Shown here piece by piece: positions 37,534 to 46,859 of a stretch of 64,000 nucleotides of DNA. The DNA lies in assembly GCA_030652035.1 (NCBI GenBank), contig JAUSBJ010000035.1, positions 433,023 to 497,022 of the forward strand, given 5' to 3'. Origin of the DNA: Sulfurimicrobium sp. Its GTDB lineage: Bacteria > Pseudomonadota > Gammaproteobacteria > Burkholderiales > Sulfuricellaceae. The stretch's first letter is position 1; the number at the start of each line of letters is the position of its first letter. Both the position numbers and the translations under genes were made by a program. The notes beneath the pieces were generated by a model that was given only the letters and a program-made list of their open reading frames with translations, had not been told where the DNA came from and made no database searches.

Positions 37534-38142
37534 ATGACTATCGAATTTAACGCAACCTTGCGCACGGTGCAGGGAACGGGTGCGAGCCGCCGTCTCCGCC
37601 ATGCCGGAAAAACCCCAGCCATCGTCTACGGCGTTGGCCAGGAAGTCGCTGTGATCGAGCTGGACCATAATGAAATTTATCATGCCCTGCGCCATGAATC
37701 TTTCCACTCGTCCATTCTCACCATGAATCTGGATTCCAAAAAGGAAAAGGTTCTGCTGCGTGATTACCAGATGCACCCTTTCAAGCAACTGGTCATGCAT
37801 GTGGATTTTCAGCGCGTCAACCCGAATGTGAAGATTCACAAGAAAGTGCCATTCCACTTCATCAATGCCGATATCGCACCTGGCGTGAAGCTGACTGGCA
37901 GCACCGTGAACCACGTCATGACCGAAGCCGACGTAAACTGTCTGCCAAAGGATCTGCCCGAGTTCATTGAAGTGGATCTGTCCAACCTGGCTGCGGGTCA
38001 CTCTATCCACATGTCTGAAATCAAACTGCCCAAGGGCGTTGAATTCGTACAACTGGCTCACGGTGACGATGCCGCAGTTGTAGCCATTCCGACCCCGCGC
38101 GGCGGCACAACCGAGGCAGCAAGCGAAGAAGTAGCTTCCTGA
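37534..38142 (+). CDS. rplY: 50S ribosomal protein L25 / general stress protein Ctc
   Basis: 202 residues, the long two-domain CTC form. An N-terminal 5S-rRNA-binding L25 domain (about residues 1–90) and a C-terminal TL5-like beta domain, ending in an Ala/Glu-rich tail. The start is ATG 37534 with TTGGAG upstream. Followed by a strong terminator and pth, a conserved pair. Confidence 0.96.
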   Translation: MTIEFNATLRTVQGTGASRRLRHAGKTPAIVYGVGQEVAVIELDHNEIYHALRHESFHSSILTMNLDSKKEKVLLRDYQMHPFKQLVMHVDFQRVNPNVKIHKKVPFHFINADIAPGVKLTGSTVNHVMTEADVNCLPKDLPEFIEVDLSNLAAGHSIHMSEIKLPKGVEFVQLAHGDDAAVVAIPTPRGGTTEAASEEVAS

Positions 38143-38170
38143 TCCGGGCGCCTCTGGCGCTAAAAACAGA

Positions 38171-38204
38171 AAAGCCCGTCATACATTTTTGACGGGCTTT
38201 TTTT
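38171..38204 (+). terminator. Terminator after rplY
   Basis: A perfect 10-bp stem (AAAGCCCGTC/GACGGGCTTT) with a 10-nt loop and a tail of seven T overlapping the stem end. Confidence 0.93.
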
Positions 38205-38221
38205 ATTCAAGGGACGAAAAA

Positions 38222-38806
38222 ATGCCGCCTATTCGGCTGATTGTGGGACTCGGCAACCCCGGCCGTGAATATGAAGATACCCGACACAACGCTGGATTCT
38301 GGTGGGTGGATCGTATCGCTGCCGGTCATCGCGCCTCGCTCAATATAGACAAGAAATTTCACGGCCTGGCGGCGCGTATTCATCACTCCGGACATGAGGC
38401 ATGGCTGCTGAAACCCATCACATTCATGAATCGTAGCGGGCAGGCCGTAGGCGCACTGTCCACATTTTACAAAATCACGCCGGAAGAAATTCTGGTGATT
38501 CATGACGAGCTCGACCTGCCACCCGGCGAAGCCCGCCTCAAGAAAGGCGGCGGCCATGGCGGACACAACGGACTGCGCGACATCATTGCGCATCTTGGCA
38601 CTCCGGACTTCTGGCGCCTGCGCCTGGGCATCGGGCACCCCGGCGACAAATCCCAGGTCGCGGATTTTGTGTTGCACCCGGCACGGCGCGAAGAGCAGGA
38701 ACTGATAGATGCCGCCGTTGACAAAAGCCTTCCCCTGCTACCGCAACTGCTGGCGGGCGAATTTCCGGCAGCCATGCTTAAACTGCATACCAAGACGCCG
38801 AAATAG
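38222..38806 (+). CDS. pth: Peptidyl-tRNA hydrolase
   Basis: 194 residues from ATG 38222. Pth motifs: [23 protein letters not shown] (catalytic His in RHNAG), [15 protein letters not shown] and the [26 protein letters not shown] block. It recycles peptidyl-tRNA dropped from ribosomes. Start upstream of the ATG is unlikely because that region is the rplY terminator. Confidence 0.97.
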   Translation: MPPIRLIVGLGNPGREYEDTRHNAGFWWVDRIAAGHRASLNIDKKFHGLAARIHHSGHEAWLLKPITFMNRSGQAVGALSTFYKITPEEILVIHDELDLPPGEARLKKGGGHGGHNGLRDIIAHLGTPDFWRLRLGIGHPGDKSQVADFVLHPARREEQELIDAAVDKSLPLLPQLLAGEFPAAMLKLHTKTPK

Positions 38807-38915
38807 CCATATCAACAAAATGGATAAACAATCGCCTTCCTTGTCAACCTGGATTCAAGCCGCCGCGTTGATTGCTCCATGGTGGACAGCCACCGGACAT
38901 TCAACGGAGGATAAG

Positions 38916-39200
38916 ATGGGTAGCCTTAGCAATGAATCTTTTGACGTTTTCCTGGATTCGCTGAAAAAAGCCGGCATTGAAATCAGCAATGAGCGGGAAT
39001 TGCGCGAACGTCTCGCCGAAGCCCAGTGGTGGCGTTACGCTTTCACCACCTTGGCCTCGAACGGCCGGTCGATTGGCATCTGCTTCAAGGATCGGAATGC
39101 CGAACACAACAAATCTGCAATCTACCGCGCTTTCTCTGAATTTCACTTTCCCGAAAATGCGGCAGCAATTTTTGACGCCAGTCTCCAGTATCATCATTGA
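38916..39200 (+). CDS. Hypothetical protein, 94 residues
   Basis: The frame is open further upstream, but ATG 38916 has a perfect GGAGG 5 nt before it, so this start is preferred over ATG 38820. The product is soluble, mixed alpha/beta, rich in charged residues (SLKKAGIEISNERELRERLAEAQWW). I do not recognise a family. It sits between pth and a pseudouridine synthase gene and has its own terminator. Confidence 0.65.
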   Translation: MGSLSNESFDVFLDSLKKAGIEISNERELRERLAEAQWWRYAFTTLASNGRSIGICFKDRNAEHNKSAIYRAFSEFHFPENAAAIFDASLQYHH

Positions 39201-39230
39201 TACATTGCGGCGGCTGACCACGCAATTCAA

Positions 39231-39256
39231 AGACCCGCGCCATTGCGGGTCTTTTT
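39231..39256 (+). terminator. Terminator after the 94-residue protein gene
   Basis: An 8-bp stem AGACCCGC/GCGGGTCT with a 6-nt loop, followed by TTTTTA. Confidence 0.9.
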
Positions 39257-39319
39257 ATTCCCCGCTAGACTGCGTGCCTGGTTGATCTTTCCAATTACGG
39301 AAAAGCAAGAGGCGCCTAA

Positions 39320-40042
39320 TTGAGCAAACAGACTCTGGATCGCATCCTGCAATCGCAGGGTTTCGGCACCCGAAAGGGCTGCCGGCAACTGATTGCGAAC
39401 GGCGACATGACCATTAGCGGCGAGACAGTCACCGATTATCGTGCGAGCCATGAAACCAATGGCCTGGAATTCACGATTTTTGGCGAACCCTGGATTTATC
39501 GTGAGCACGTCTACATCGCCCTGAACAAGCCCGCCGGTTTCGAATGCTCCAGAAAAACCAGCCACCATCCCGGTGTACTGACACTGCTACCTGAACAATT
39601 TACCTGGCGCGACGTGCAACCGGTTGGCCGTCTCGATCACGACACCACCGGCCTGTTATTGATGTCGGATGACGGCCCATTCATTCATGCCCAGTCATCA
39701 CCGAAGCGGCACGTCCCAAAGTTTTACATCGCCACCACGCATGACCCCGTCACCCCCGAACTGATCGCACATCTCCTGTCCGGTGTAAAACTGCACGATG
39801 AACCCGCCCCGCTGGCCGCTATGAGCTGCCGCGCCCTGGATGCACACCGGCTCGAAATCGTGCTGGAGCAGGGAAAATACCATCAGGTCAAACGCATGCT
39901 GGCGGCGGCAGGCAACCATTGCAGCGCCCTGCAGCGCTCGGCGATCGGCCTGCTGACGCTGGAATCGCTCGAACTGAAAGAAGGCGAATGGCGCTATCTC
40001 GACGAAGCGCAACGCGCCCTGCTCGCCCCGGCCGCGTTATAA
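39320..40042 (+). CDS. rsuA: rRNA pseudouridine synthase, RsuA family
   Basis: 240 residues from a TTG start (SKQTLDRILQSQGFGTRKGCRQLI forms the S4-like RNA-binding domain, residues 1–60). The catalytic domain contains the Asp motif PVGRLDHDTTGLLLMS. Length and S4 domain fit RsuA, which makes pseudouridine 516 in 16S rRNA; the related RluB/E/F enzymes cannot be fully excluded. Confidence 0.87.
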   Translation: MSKQTLDRILQSQGFGTRKGCRQLIANGDMTISGETVTDYRASHETNGLEFTIFGEPWIYREHVYIALNKPAGFECSRKTSHHPGVLTLLPEQFTWRDVQPVGRLDHDTTGLLLMSDDGPFIHAQSSPKRHVPKFYIATTHDPVTPELIAHLLSGVKLHDEPAPLAAMSCRALDAHRLEIVLEQGKYHQVKRMLAAAGNHCSALQRSAIGLLTLESLELKEGEWRYLDEAQRALLAPAAL

Positions 40043-40094
40043 TAACGACCTGCTGCTTCATACGCTGAGGCGAACTGATCAATAAAGGAATTCC

Positions 40095-41186
<1,092 letters not shown>

Positions 41187-41240
41187 CAAGATTGGATTAG
41201 GATTGCACTTCCTAGTTAACGGTTGAGAAAGGGAAACAAC

Positions 41241-41663
41241 ATGAAAAAACTGATTATTGCCGCCATCGCCCTGCTGCTGGCCAGCCCTCTGGCTTTTGCC
41301 GGTCCACAGCAGGAAAGGATGAAGGAATGCAACGCGAGCGCCAAGACCCAGGACCTCAAGGGAGATGCGCGCAAGGCCTTCATGAGTGACTGTCTGAGCG
41401 GCAAGACAACGGAAGCCGCTCCCGCCAAGACTGCACAGCAGAACCGGATGAGCGAGTGCAACAAGGAGGCCGGAGAGAAGGCGCTCAAGGGCGACGAGCG
41501 CAAGAAATTCATGAGCAGCTGCCTGAGCGGCAAGGAGCCGGAAGCCGCCAGCGCCAAGACGACCCAGCAGAACAAGATGACACTGTGCAACAAGGAAGCT
41601 GGTGAGAAGGCGCTCAAAGGCGATGAGCGCAAGAAATTCATGAGCGAGTGCTTGAAAAACTGA
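41241..41663 (+). CDS. PsiF repeat protein, exported
   Basis: 140 residues from ATG 41241. A signal peptide ends in LAFAG. Three tandem PsiF repeats of about 37 residues follow, each with the pattern 'M-x-x-C-N … LKGD-x-R-K-x-F-M-S-x-C-L'; the second and third are nearly identical. PsiF is a phosphate-starvation-induced periplasmic protein family of unknown action. Two paired cysteines per repeat suggest one disulfide each. Confidence 0.85.
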   Translation: MKKLIIAAIALLLASPLAFAGPQQERMKECNASAKTQDLKGDARKAFMSDCLSGKTTEAAPAKTAQQNRMSECNKEAGEKALKGDERKKFMSSCLSGKEPEAASAKTTQQNKMTLCNKEAGEKALKGDERKKFMSECLKN

Positions 41664-41668
41664 TCTGT

Positions 41669-41732
41669 CAGGCGGGAATATGCACCCGCCTGCATTGACT
41701 TCAGGGGGCCAGTTCGGGAACGCGCTGGCCCC
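41669..41732 (+). terminator. Two tandem GC-rich hairpins after the PsiF gene
   Basis: CAGGCGGG/CCCGCCTG (41669–41676 with 41685–41692) and GGGGCCAG/CTGGCCCC (41705–41712 with 41725–41732). Neither has a strong T tail, so termination efficiency is uncertain. Confidence 0.5.
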
Positions 41733-41760
41733 ATGTGTTTATTTCCAGTCTTTTTCCCAT

Positions 41761-41796
41761 AAAAAAATCACATCGCCGCTGCGCATTGATTTTTTT
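41761..41796. repeat. Inverted repeat AAAAAAATCA/TGATTTTTTT upstream of the hydrogenase remnants
   Basis: A perfect 10-bp inverted repeat (41761–41770 and 41787–41796) around 16 nt. With A-run and T-run it could serve as a terminator in both directions or as an operator. The rest of the 41664–41913 gap also holds a 23-codon frame at 41846 preceded by GAGGGAG, which I cannot assign. Confidence 0.4.
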
Positions 41797-41913
41797 GACC
41801 CCTGGTGCTAGCTTGAAACCACTTACCTAGCGAGGGAGTGGTGTTATGCCAAACCGTTGCTGCAATTGTGCCGCAAGGCGCAGTTTTCTGTCCTTTTCAT
41901 GCGCTATTGAATC

Positions 41914-42012
41914 GTGACGCCCCCTCCCCATCCTTTGCGCATCATGGTACTCGGCATCGGCAATACCTTGCTGCAGGACGAGGGTGCCGGGGTGCATGCC
42001 ATGCGGCAGTTG
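41914..42012 (+). pseudogene. Hydrogenase maturation protease (HupD/HyaD) remnant, N-terminal part only
   Basis: From GTG 41914 the frame encodes the start of a [NiFe]-hydrogenase endopeptidase: RIMVLGIGNTLLQDEGAGVHAMRQL, including the conserved nickel-sensing glutamate. After about 33 residues similarity stops and the frame continues as nonsense over DNA that encodes hydrogenase large subunit in another frame. The remaining about 130 residues of the protease are missing. A broken gene fused by rearrangement to the next fragment. Confidence 0.8.
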
Positions 42013-42603
42013 AAGACCAGGTCCAGGAATTCGTCGCCCACTCCTGGTACGACTACAGCGCCGGCAAGGACAAGGGCCTGCATCCCTACCAGGGCGAGAC
42101 CACGCTCAACTACACCGGCCCCAAACCGCCCTACCAGCACTTGGATACCGACGCCTCCTATTCCTGGCTCAAATCACCGCGCTGGAAAGGCAAGGCGGTC
42201 GAGCATGCAGGGCTGGTACGACCAGCTTTTGACCAACATCAAGGGGGGTGACGTGCACACTTTCAACGAAACCCTGTGGGAGCCTTCCTCCTGGCCCGAC
42301 CTGGCCAAGGGCGTGGGCTATACCGAGGCGCCGCGCGGCGCGCTGGCGCACTGGATTGTCATCAAGGACCAGATCATCGACAACTACCAGGCGGTGGTGC
42401 CCTCCACCTGGAACGCCGGGCCGCGCGATGCTGCAGGCCAGGACGGCCCTTACGAAGCGGCGCTCAAGGGGCACAGGCTGCACGACCCGAAACAGCCAAT
42501 TGAAATCCTGCGCACCATCCACAGCTTCGACCCGTGCATCGCCTGCGCCGTGCACGTGGTGGACCCGGCAGGTGAAGAACTGGTGCAGGTCAGGGTAATA
42601 TAG
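42013..42603 (+). pseudogene. [NiFe]-hydrogenase large subunit (HupL/HyaB) remnant, C-terminal third, frameshifted with internal deletion
   Basis: Two pieces in different frames. The first (about 42013–42203) reads QVQEFVAHSWYDYS … SYSWLKSPRWKGKAVE. The second, in another frame from 42205, reads MQGWYDQLLTNIKGGD … DPCIACAVHVVDP to the stop at 42601–42603. About 45 residues normally between them are absent, and the N-terminal two thirds, including the first Cys motif, are missing. The C-terminal nickel motif DPCxxC and the peptide removed by the protease are still readable. It cannot make a working hydrogenase. Confidence 0.85.
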
Positions 42604-42610
42604 TCAAATC

Positions 42611-42739
42611 ATGGAACAGCTTCCCGCCAATTCTTCCGCGCTGCTGATGCTGGGGTTTGCCGTTATTGCCGTGGCGGCGGGCAGCTTCCTGCTTGCGCTG
42701 CGCCTGTCCCGGCGCGTACCCTTGCCCGCGGACGCCTGA
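42611..42739 (+). CDS. 42-residue single-helix membrane peptide upstream of hypA
   Basis: A short frame from ATG 42611, starting 8 nt after the large-subunit remnant, with stop TGA overlapping the hypA start (TGATG). It has a polar N-terminus of about 10 residues, one hydrophobic helix (LLMLGFAVIAVAAGSFLLAL) and a basic tail (RLSRR). Orientation would be N-out by the positive-inside rule. The tight overlap suggests coupled translation with hypA. No family recognised; it might be related to other small hydrogenase-operon membrane proteins. Confidence 0.55.
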   Translation: MEQLPANSSALLMLGFAVIAVAAGSFLLALRLSRRVPLPADA

Positions 42740-43077
42740 TGCATGAAATGTCGCTCGCCGAGAGCGTGCTGGAGATTATCGAAAACAGCGCCGCGCAACA
42801 TGGCAGCAATAAAGTCCATGCCGTATGGCTGGAAATCGGCCAGCTCGCGGGCGTCGAAGTGGAAGCCATGCGCTTCTGCTTCGACGCCGTGACGCGCGGC
42901 AGTATCGCTGATGGCGCCAGGCTGGAAATCATCGAAACACCGGGCATGGGGCGCTGCCTGAACTGCGGCAAATCGATGCATCTGAATGAGCGTTATGATC
43001 TTTGCCCCGAGTGCGACATGCCGGTGGAAGTGACCGGCGGCACGGAAATGCGGGTCAAGGAACTGGAAATGGAATGA
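42739..43077 (+). CDS. hypA: Hydrogenase nickel insertion protein HypA
   Basis: 112 residues. The N-terminal Met-His-Glu (MHEMSLAES) supplies nickel ligands, and two CxxC pairs (CLNCGK … CPECDM) form the zinc site. HypA works with HypB to deliver Ni to hydrogenase large subunit, and often to urease. First full gene of hypABFCDE. The zinc site is complete, so the protein should be functional although the adjacent structural genes are broken. Confidence 0.95.
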   Translation: MHEMSLAESVLEIIENSAAQHGSNKVHAVWLEIGQLAGVEVEAMRFCFDAVTRGSIADGARLEIIETPGMGRCLNCGKSMHLNERYDLCPECDMPVEVTGGTEMRVKELEME

Positions 43078-43086
43078 AGGAGGCTT

Positions 43087-43872
43087 ATGTGCACAACCTG
43101 CGGCTGCGGTGGCGGCGAACTTAAAATCGGCGGCAAGCCACACCAGCACGGCCACAACCAGGGCGAACTGCGTTTTCGCCGCCCAAACCACGAGCACGAT
43201 CATACGCATGACCACGGCGAATCAACGCGCCGGGTGCAAGTCGAGCGGGACATCCTGGACAAGAACAACACCTTCGCGCAGGACAACCGGGGGTACTTTG
43301 CCGCACATGGCATTTTCACCCTGAATCTGGTTTCCAGTCCCGGCTCGGGCAAGACCACCCTGCTCACTTGCACCATCGAACTGTTGCGGGGCGAGATGCC
43401 GGTGGCAGTGATCGAAGGCGACCAGCAGACCAGCTTCGATGCTGAGCGCATCCGCGCCACCGGCGTCCCCGCCGTGCAGATCAACACCGGCAAGGGCTGC
43501 CACCTTGATGCCCACATGATCGAACACGCCCTTGAAGACCTGAAACCTGCCGACCACAGCCTGCTGTTCATCGAAAACGTCGGCAACCTGGTGTGCCCGG
43601 CCAGTTTCGACCTGGGCGAAGCGCACAAAGTGGTGATCCTGTCCGTCACCGAGGGGGAGGACAAGCCGCTCAAATACCCCGACATGTTCGCCGCAGCCGA
43701 CCTGATGCTGCTCAACAAGGTCGATCTGTTGCCCTATCTTTCCTTTGATGTGCAAAAATGCGTCGAATACGCGCGACGGGTCAACCCCCGCATCCAGGTG
43801 ATGCTCACCTCCGCCACCAGCGGGACAGGCATGGACGAGTGGCTAGGATGGTTAAGGAATCGCGGCGCATGA
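43087..43872 (+). CDS. hypB: Hydrogenase nickel incorporation GTPase HypB
   Basis: 261 residues. An N-terminal high-affinity nickel motif (MCTTCGCGG) and a His-rich stretch (about residues 19–45) precede the G domain with P-loop [24 protein letters not shown], the [16 protein letters not shown] metal-linked switch and [11 protein letters not shown] hydrolysis drives nickel transfer from HypA. It starts 9 nt after hypA with AAGGAGG upstream. Confidence 0.96.
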   Translation: MCTTCGCGGGELKIGGKPHQHGHNQGELRFRRPNHEHDHTHDHGESTRRVQVERDILDKNNTFAQDNRGYFAAHGIFTLNLVSSPGSGKTTLLTCTIELLRGEMPVAVIEGDQQTSFDAERIRATGVPAVQINTGKGCHLDAHMIEHALEDLKPADHSLLFIENVGNLVCPASFDLGEAHKVVILSVTEGEDKPLKYPDMFAAADLMLLNKVDLLPYLSFDVQKCVEYARRVNPRIQVMLTSATSGTGMDEWLGWLRNRGA

Positions 43873-43898
43873 CATCTACGAAAGCGAAGGAGAGAAAC

Positions 43899-44237
43899 AT
43901 GAAGGCACTACTCTTGATCGGCATGGTGGGTATGGTTTCCCCGGTTCAGGCCGATGTCTACAGATGCCAGGATGCGGGCGGCAAGACAATGTATCAGGAA
44001 GCGCCCTGCGAGAAGGCGAACTTGAAAACCGTAAAAAAACTTGAGAAGCCCATAGGTGAACCTTCCCAGGAAACCATAGAAAAAGCGCAGGCGGAATCCA
44101 GGGCGCTCGTTCAGCGCTATAACGATCGCAAGAGAGCTGAGCAGGAAGCCGCAAAAAAAGAAAAAGAGAAAGAACAGCAGGGGACCGAGCAACAGAAAAC
44201 GGCTCAGCCGGGTGAGCATAGGGCCGGTGAACAGTAG
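43899..44237 (+). CDS. DUF4124-type exported protein inside the hyp operon
   Basis: 112 residues from ATG 43899, with AAGGAG well placed; an upstream ATG at 43870 overlapping the hypB stop is a weaker choice. A signal peptide ends in PVQA, followed by the DUF4124 pattern DVYRCQDAGGKTMYQEAPC and a long Lys/Glu/Gln-rich coiled-coil tail. DUF4124 proteins are common envelope proteins of unknown function. Its presence between hypB and hypF is unusual. Its last codons overlap the hypF start. Confidence 0.8.
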   Translation: MKALLLIGMVGMVSPVQADVYRCQDAGGKTMYQEAPCEKANLKTVKKLEKPIGEPSQETIEKAQAESRALVQRYNDRKRAEQEAAKKEKEKEQQGTEQQKTAQPGEHRAGEQ

Positions 44238-46623
44238 CGGCTTCGCAGCGCCCGTCACTATAAGCATCCGTGTACGCGGCCAGGTTCAGGGGGTTGGTTT
44301 TCGTCCCTTTGTTTATCGCCTGGCTCACGAACTCGGCATCGAAGGCTGGGTTCGCAATGATGCCGAGGGCGTTGAAATCACGGCTCAGGGCAATGAAAAC
44401 ACGATCCGTGACCTGCTCCGCCGCATACAGTCGGACGCCCCGCCCCTGGCGCGAATCACGTCCTTGGAGGCCGGAAACAGCGTCACGATCCCCGCCCTGA
44501 AGGATTTTTCCATTCTGGAAAGCCAGGATGGCCCGGCCCGCACCGCCATCGCACCCGATACCGCCACCTGCCCCGCCTGCCTCGCCGAACTGTGCGACCC
44601 GGCTGACCGCCGCTTCCGCTATCCCTTCATCAACTGCACCGACTGCGGCCCGCGCTACACCATCACCCGCCGCCTGCCCTACGACCGGCGTTACACCAGC
44701 ATGGCCAGCTTCCCGCTGTGCCCGGCATGCGGCGAGGAATACCGCGCCCCTGAAACGCGCCGCTTCCACGCCGAGCCCAACGCCTGTCCGGCATGCGGCC
44801 CGCAACTTTCCATGCGCGACAGCACAGGAAAGGCCATCGAAACACCCGATGTCATCGCATCAAGCCTAGCCTTGCTCAAGGCGGGGAAAATCCTCGCCAT
44901 CAAGGGACTGGGCGGCTTCCACCTTGTCTGCGACGCACGCAACGCCGAGTCGGTCGCCGCACTGCGCGAACGCAAGCAGCGCGAGGAAAAACCCTTCGCG
45001 GTAATGGCCGCCAACGCGGCATCACTGGGACAAATAGTAAACATGAGCGCAGCGGAAACCGGCCTGCTGAAATCCCGCGAGCGCCCCATCGTGCTATTGC
45101 GCAAGCAGCCGGGCTGCGACACAGCCTTGCCCGGCATCGCGCCCGGCATTGCCTGGCTGGGCGCGATGCTGCCCTACACCCCGCTGCACCATTTGCTGTT
45201 CCACGAAGCGGCGAACAGGCCATCCAGCCCAGTCTGGCTGGAGCAACCGCAGGATCTCCTCCTGGTTATGACCAGCGCCAACCCCTGTGGCGAACCTTTG
45301 GTCATCGACAACGATGAAGCGCTGACGCGGCTGGGCGGAATCGCAGACGCCTTTGTGCTGCATGACCGCGACATCGTGGCACGCTGCGACGACTCAGTGG
45401 TGAGAGTGGGCCGGGAATGGGGAATGGGGAATGAGGCATGGGAAAAAACCGCTGCACCCACCCCATCACCCATTACCCATTCCCCATTACCCGCATCACC
45501 CGCATTCATCCGCCGCGCCCGTGGCTATACCCCGCGCGCCATCCTCCTGCCACGCTCCGGCCCTTCCGTGCTGGCCTGCGGCGGCTGGTTCAAGAATACG
45601 GTATGCCTGACGCGCGGCAACGAAGCTTTTGTTTCCCAGCACCTGGGCGATCTCGACAATGTTGCGACCTGCGAAGCGCTGGAAGAAACCGTGGCGCATC
45701 TGATGAATGTGCTGGAAATCCAGCCAGAAATCGTCACCCACGACCTGCATCCGGATTTTCACAGCACCCGGTTCGCGTTCGAATTTGCGCGTGAACGCGG
45801 CATTCCGGCATTGGCGGTGCAGCATCATCACGCCCACATCGCCGCCGTGCTGGCCGAGCACGGCATACAGGAACCCGCGCTGGGTCTGGCGCTGGATGGC
45901 GTCGGCCTGGGCACGGATGGCGCAGCCTGGGGCGGCGAACTGCTGCGCCTCGAAAACGGACGCTGCGAGCGTCTCGGCCACCTCGCCCCGCTCCGGCTGC
46001 CCGGCGGCGACCGTGCCGCGCGCGAGCCATGGCGCATGGCAGCCAGCGCCCTGCACGAGCTTGGACGCGATGAAGAAATCGCACGCCGCTACACTTACCC
46101 CGCCGCCTCCGCCCTGCAACAAATGCTGCGACAAGGCATCAACGCCCCGCCCACTTCAAGCTGCGGACGCCTGTTCGATGCCGCCGCCGGGCTGCTGCGG
46201 GTCAGGGACACGGCCAGCTTCGAAGGGCAGGCAGCCATGCTGCTGGAAGGGCTGGCGGAAACGCATGGCATGATTGCGCCGCAGCCCAACGGCTATGCTT
46301 TAAGCCCTGACGGCACGCTGGATTTCCTCCCCCTGCTCGGCGTGCTGGCCGACACCCCCGACCCGGCCTTCGGCGCGGCGCTGTTTCATGCTACCTTGGC
46401 ACAGGGCCTGGCCGCATGGGTGATACAGGCCACAGCGCGGAGCGGCATCAGGACTGTCGCCCTGGGCGGCGGCTGCTTCCTCAATGCCATCCTCAGCCGC
46501 AGCCTGCGCGAAGCGCTGACAGCAGCAGGATTGATCGTTCTGGAAGCGCACCAGGTGCCGCCCAACGATGGCGGCCTCTGCCTCGGGCAGGCCTGGGTGG
46601 CAATCAACCGAGGACTGGAATAA
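44212..46623 (+). CDS. hypF: Carbamoyltransferase HypF, with in-frame insertion
   Basis: 803 residues from GTG 44212 (a GTG at 44227 is possible), longer than the usual 750–770. Order of domains: acylphosphatase (IRVRGQVQGVGFRPFVYRLA), two zinc fingers (CPAC … CTDCGPRYT, CPACGEEY … CPACGPQ), YrdC-like domain and the Kae1-like carbamoyltransferase (HHHAHIAAVLAEHG; GGCFLNAIL). HypF makes the thiocarbamate on HypE that becomes CN on the active-site iron. Residues about 400–430 are an extra segment encoded by palindromic repeat DNA between the YrdC and Kae1 parts. Confidence 0.95.
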   Translation: MSIGPVNSSGFAAPVTISIRVRGQVQGVGFRPFVYRLAHELGIEGWVRNDAEGVEITAQGNENTIRDLLRRIQSDAPPLARITSLEAGNSVTIPALKDFSILESQDGPARTAIAPDTATCPACLAELCDPADRRFRYPFINCTDCGPRYTITRRLPYDRRYTSMASFPLCPACGEEYRAPETRRFHAEPNACPACGPQLSMRDSTGKAIETPDVIASSLALLKAGKILAIKGLGGFHLVCDARNAESVAALRERKQREEKPFAVMAANAASLGQIVNMSAAETGLLKSRERPIVLLRKQPGCDTALPGIAPGIAWLGAMLPYTPLHHLLFHEAANRPSSPVWLEQPQDLLLVMTSANPCGEPLVIDNDEALTRLGGIADAFVLHDRDIVARCDDSVVRVGREWGMGNEAWEKTAAPTPSPITHSPLPASPAFIRRARGYTPRAILLPRSGPSVLACGGWFKNTVCLTRGNEAFVSQHLGDLDNVATCEALEETVAHLMNVLEIQPEIVTHDLHPDFHSTRFAFEFARERGIPALAVQHHHAHIAAVLAEHGIQEPALGLALDGVGLGTDGAAWGGELLRLENGRCERLGHLAPLRLPGGDRAAREPWRMAASALHELGRDEEIARRYTYPAASALQQMLRQGINAPPTSSCGRLFDAAAGLLRVRDTASFEGQAAMLLEGLAETHGMIAPQPNGYALSPDGTLDFLPLLGVLADTPDPAFGAALFHATLAQGLAAWVIQATARSGIRTVALGGGCFLNAILSRSLREALTAAGLIVLEAHQVPPNDGGLCLGQAWVAINRGLE
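45413..45492. repeat. Palindromic GGGAATGG-type repeat inserted in hypF
   Basis: The left arm (45413–45442) is made of GGGAATG-like units; the right arm (45462–45492) is its near complement built from CATTACCC and CATTCCCC units, around a loop of about 19 nt. The insert keeps the reading frame and adds about 30 residues rich in Pro, Ser and Thr, with no counterpart in normal HypF, where 'SVVRV' is followed shortly by 'RRARGY'. Confidence 0.8.
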
Positions 46624-46859
46624 TGTGCCTGGCAATCCCCGCCCGGGTGGCGGAAGTTCTTGAAAACGACATGGCCATCGTGGATGTGGGCGGCGTGCGC
46701 AAGACCATTTCCCTGGCGCTTGTGGACGGCGTGGCGGTGGGCGATTATGTGATCGTGCACGTGGGCTACGCGCTCAACCGGCTCGATCCGGAAGAGGCCG
46801 CCAAGACCCTCGCCCTGTTCGCCGAAATCAGCGCAGTGCTCGACGCTCCACCCGCATGA
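46623..46859 (+). CDS. hypC: Hydrogenase assembly chaperone HypC
   Basis: 78 residues from ATG 46623, overlapping the hypF stop (TAATG). The essential N-terminal MCLAIPARV, with Cys2 exposed after Met removal, is present. HypC forms the iron-carrying complex with HypD and escorts the Fe(CN)2CO unit to the large subunit. Its stop overlaps the hypD start (ATGA). Confidence 0.95.
   Translation: MCLAIPARVAEVLENDMAIVDVGGVRKTISLALVDGVAVGDYVIVHVGYALNRLDPEEAAKTLALFAEISAVLDAPPA

Noticed and set aside
41803..41818. Possible sigma-54 promoter (TGGTGC … TTGAA) before the hydrogenase remnants
   Set aside because: The GG/GC spacing and the -12 GC do not match the consensus; position alone is not enough.
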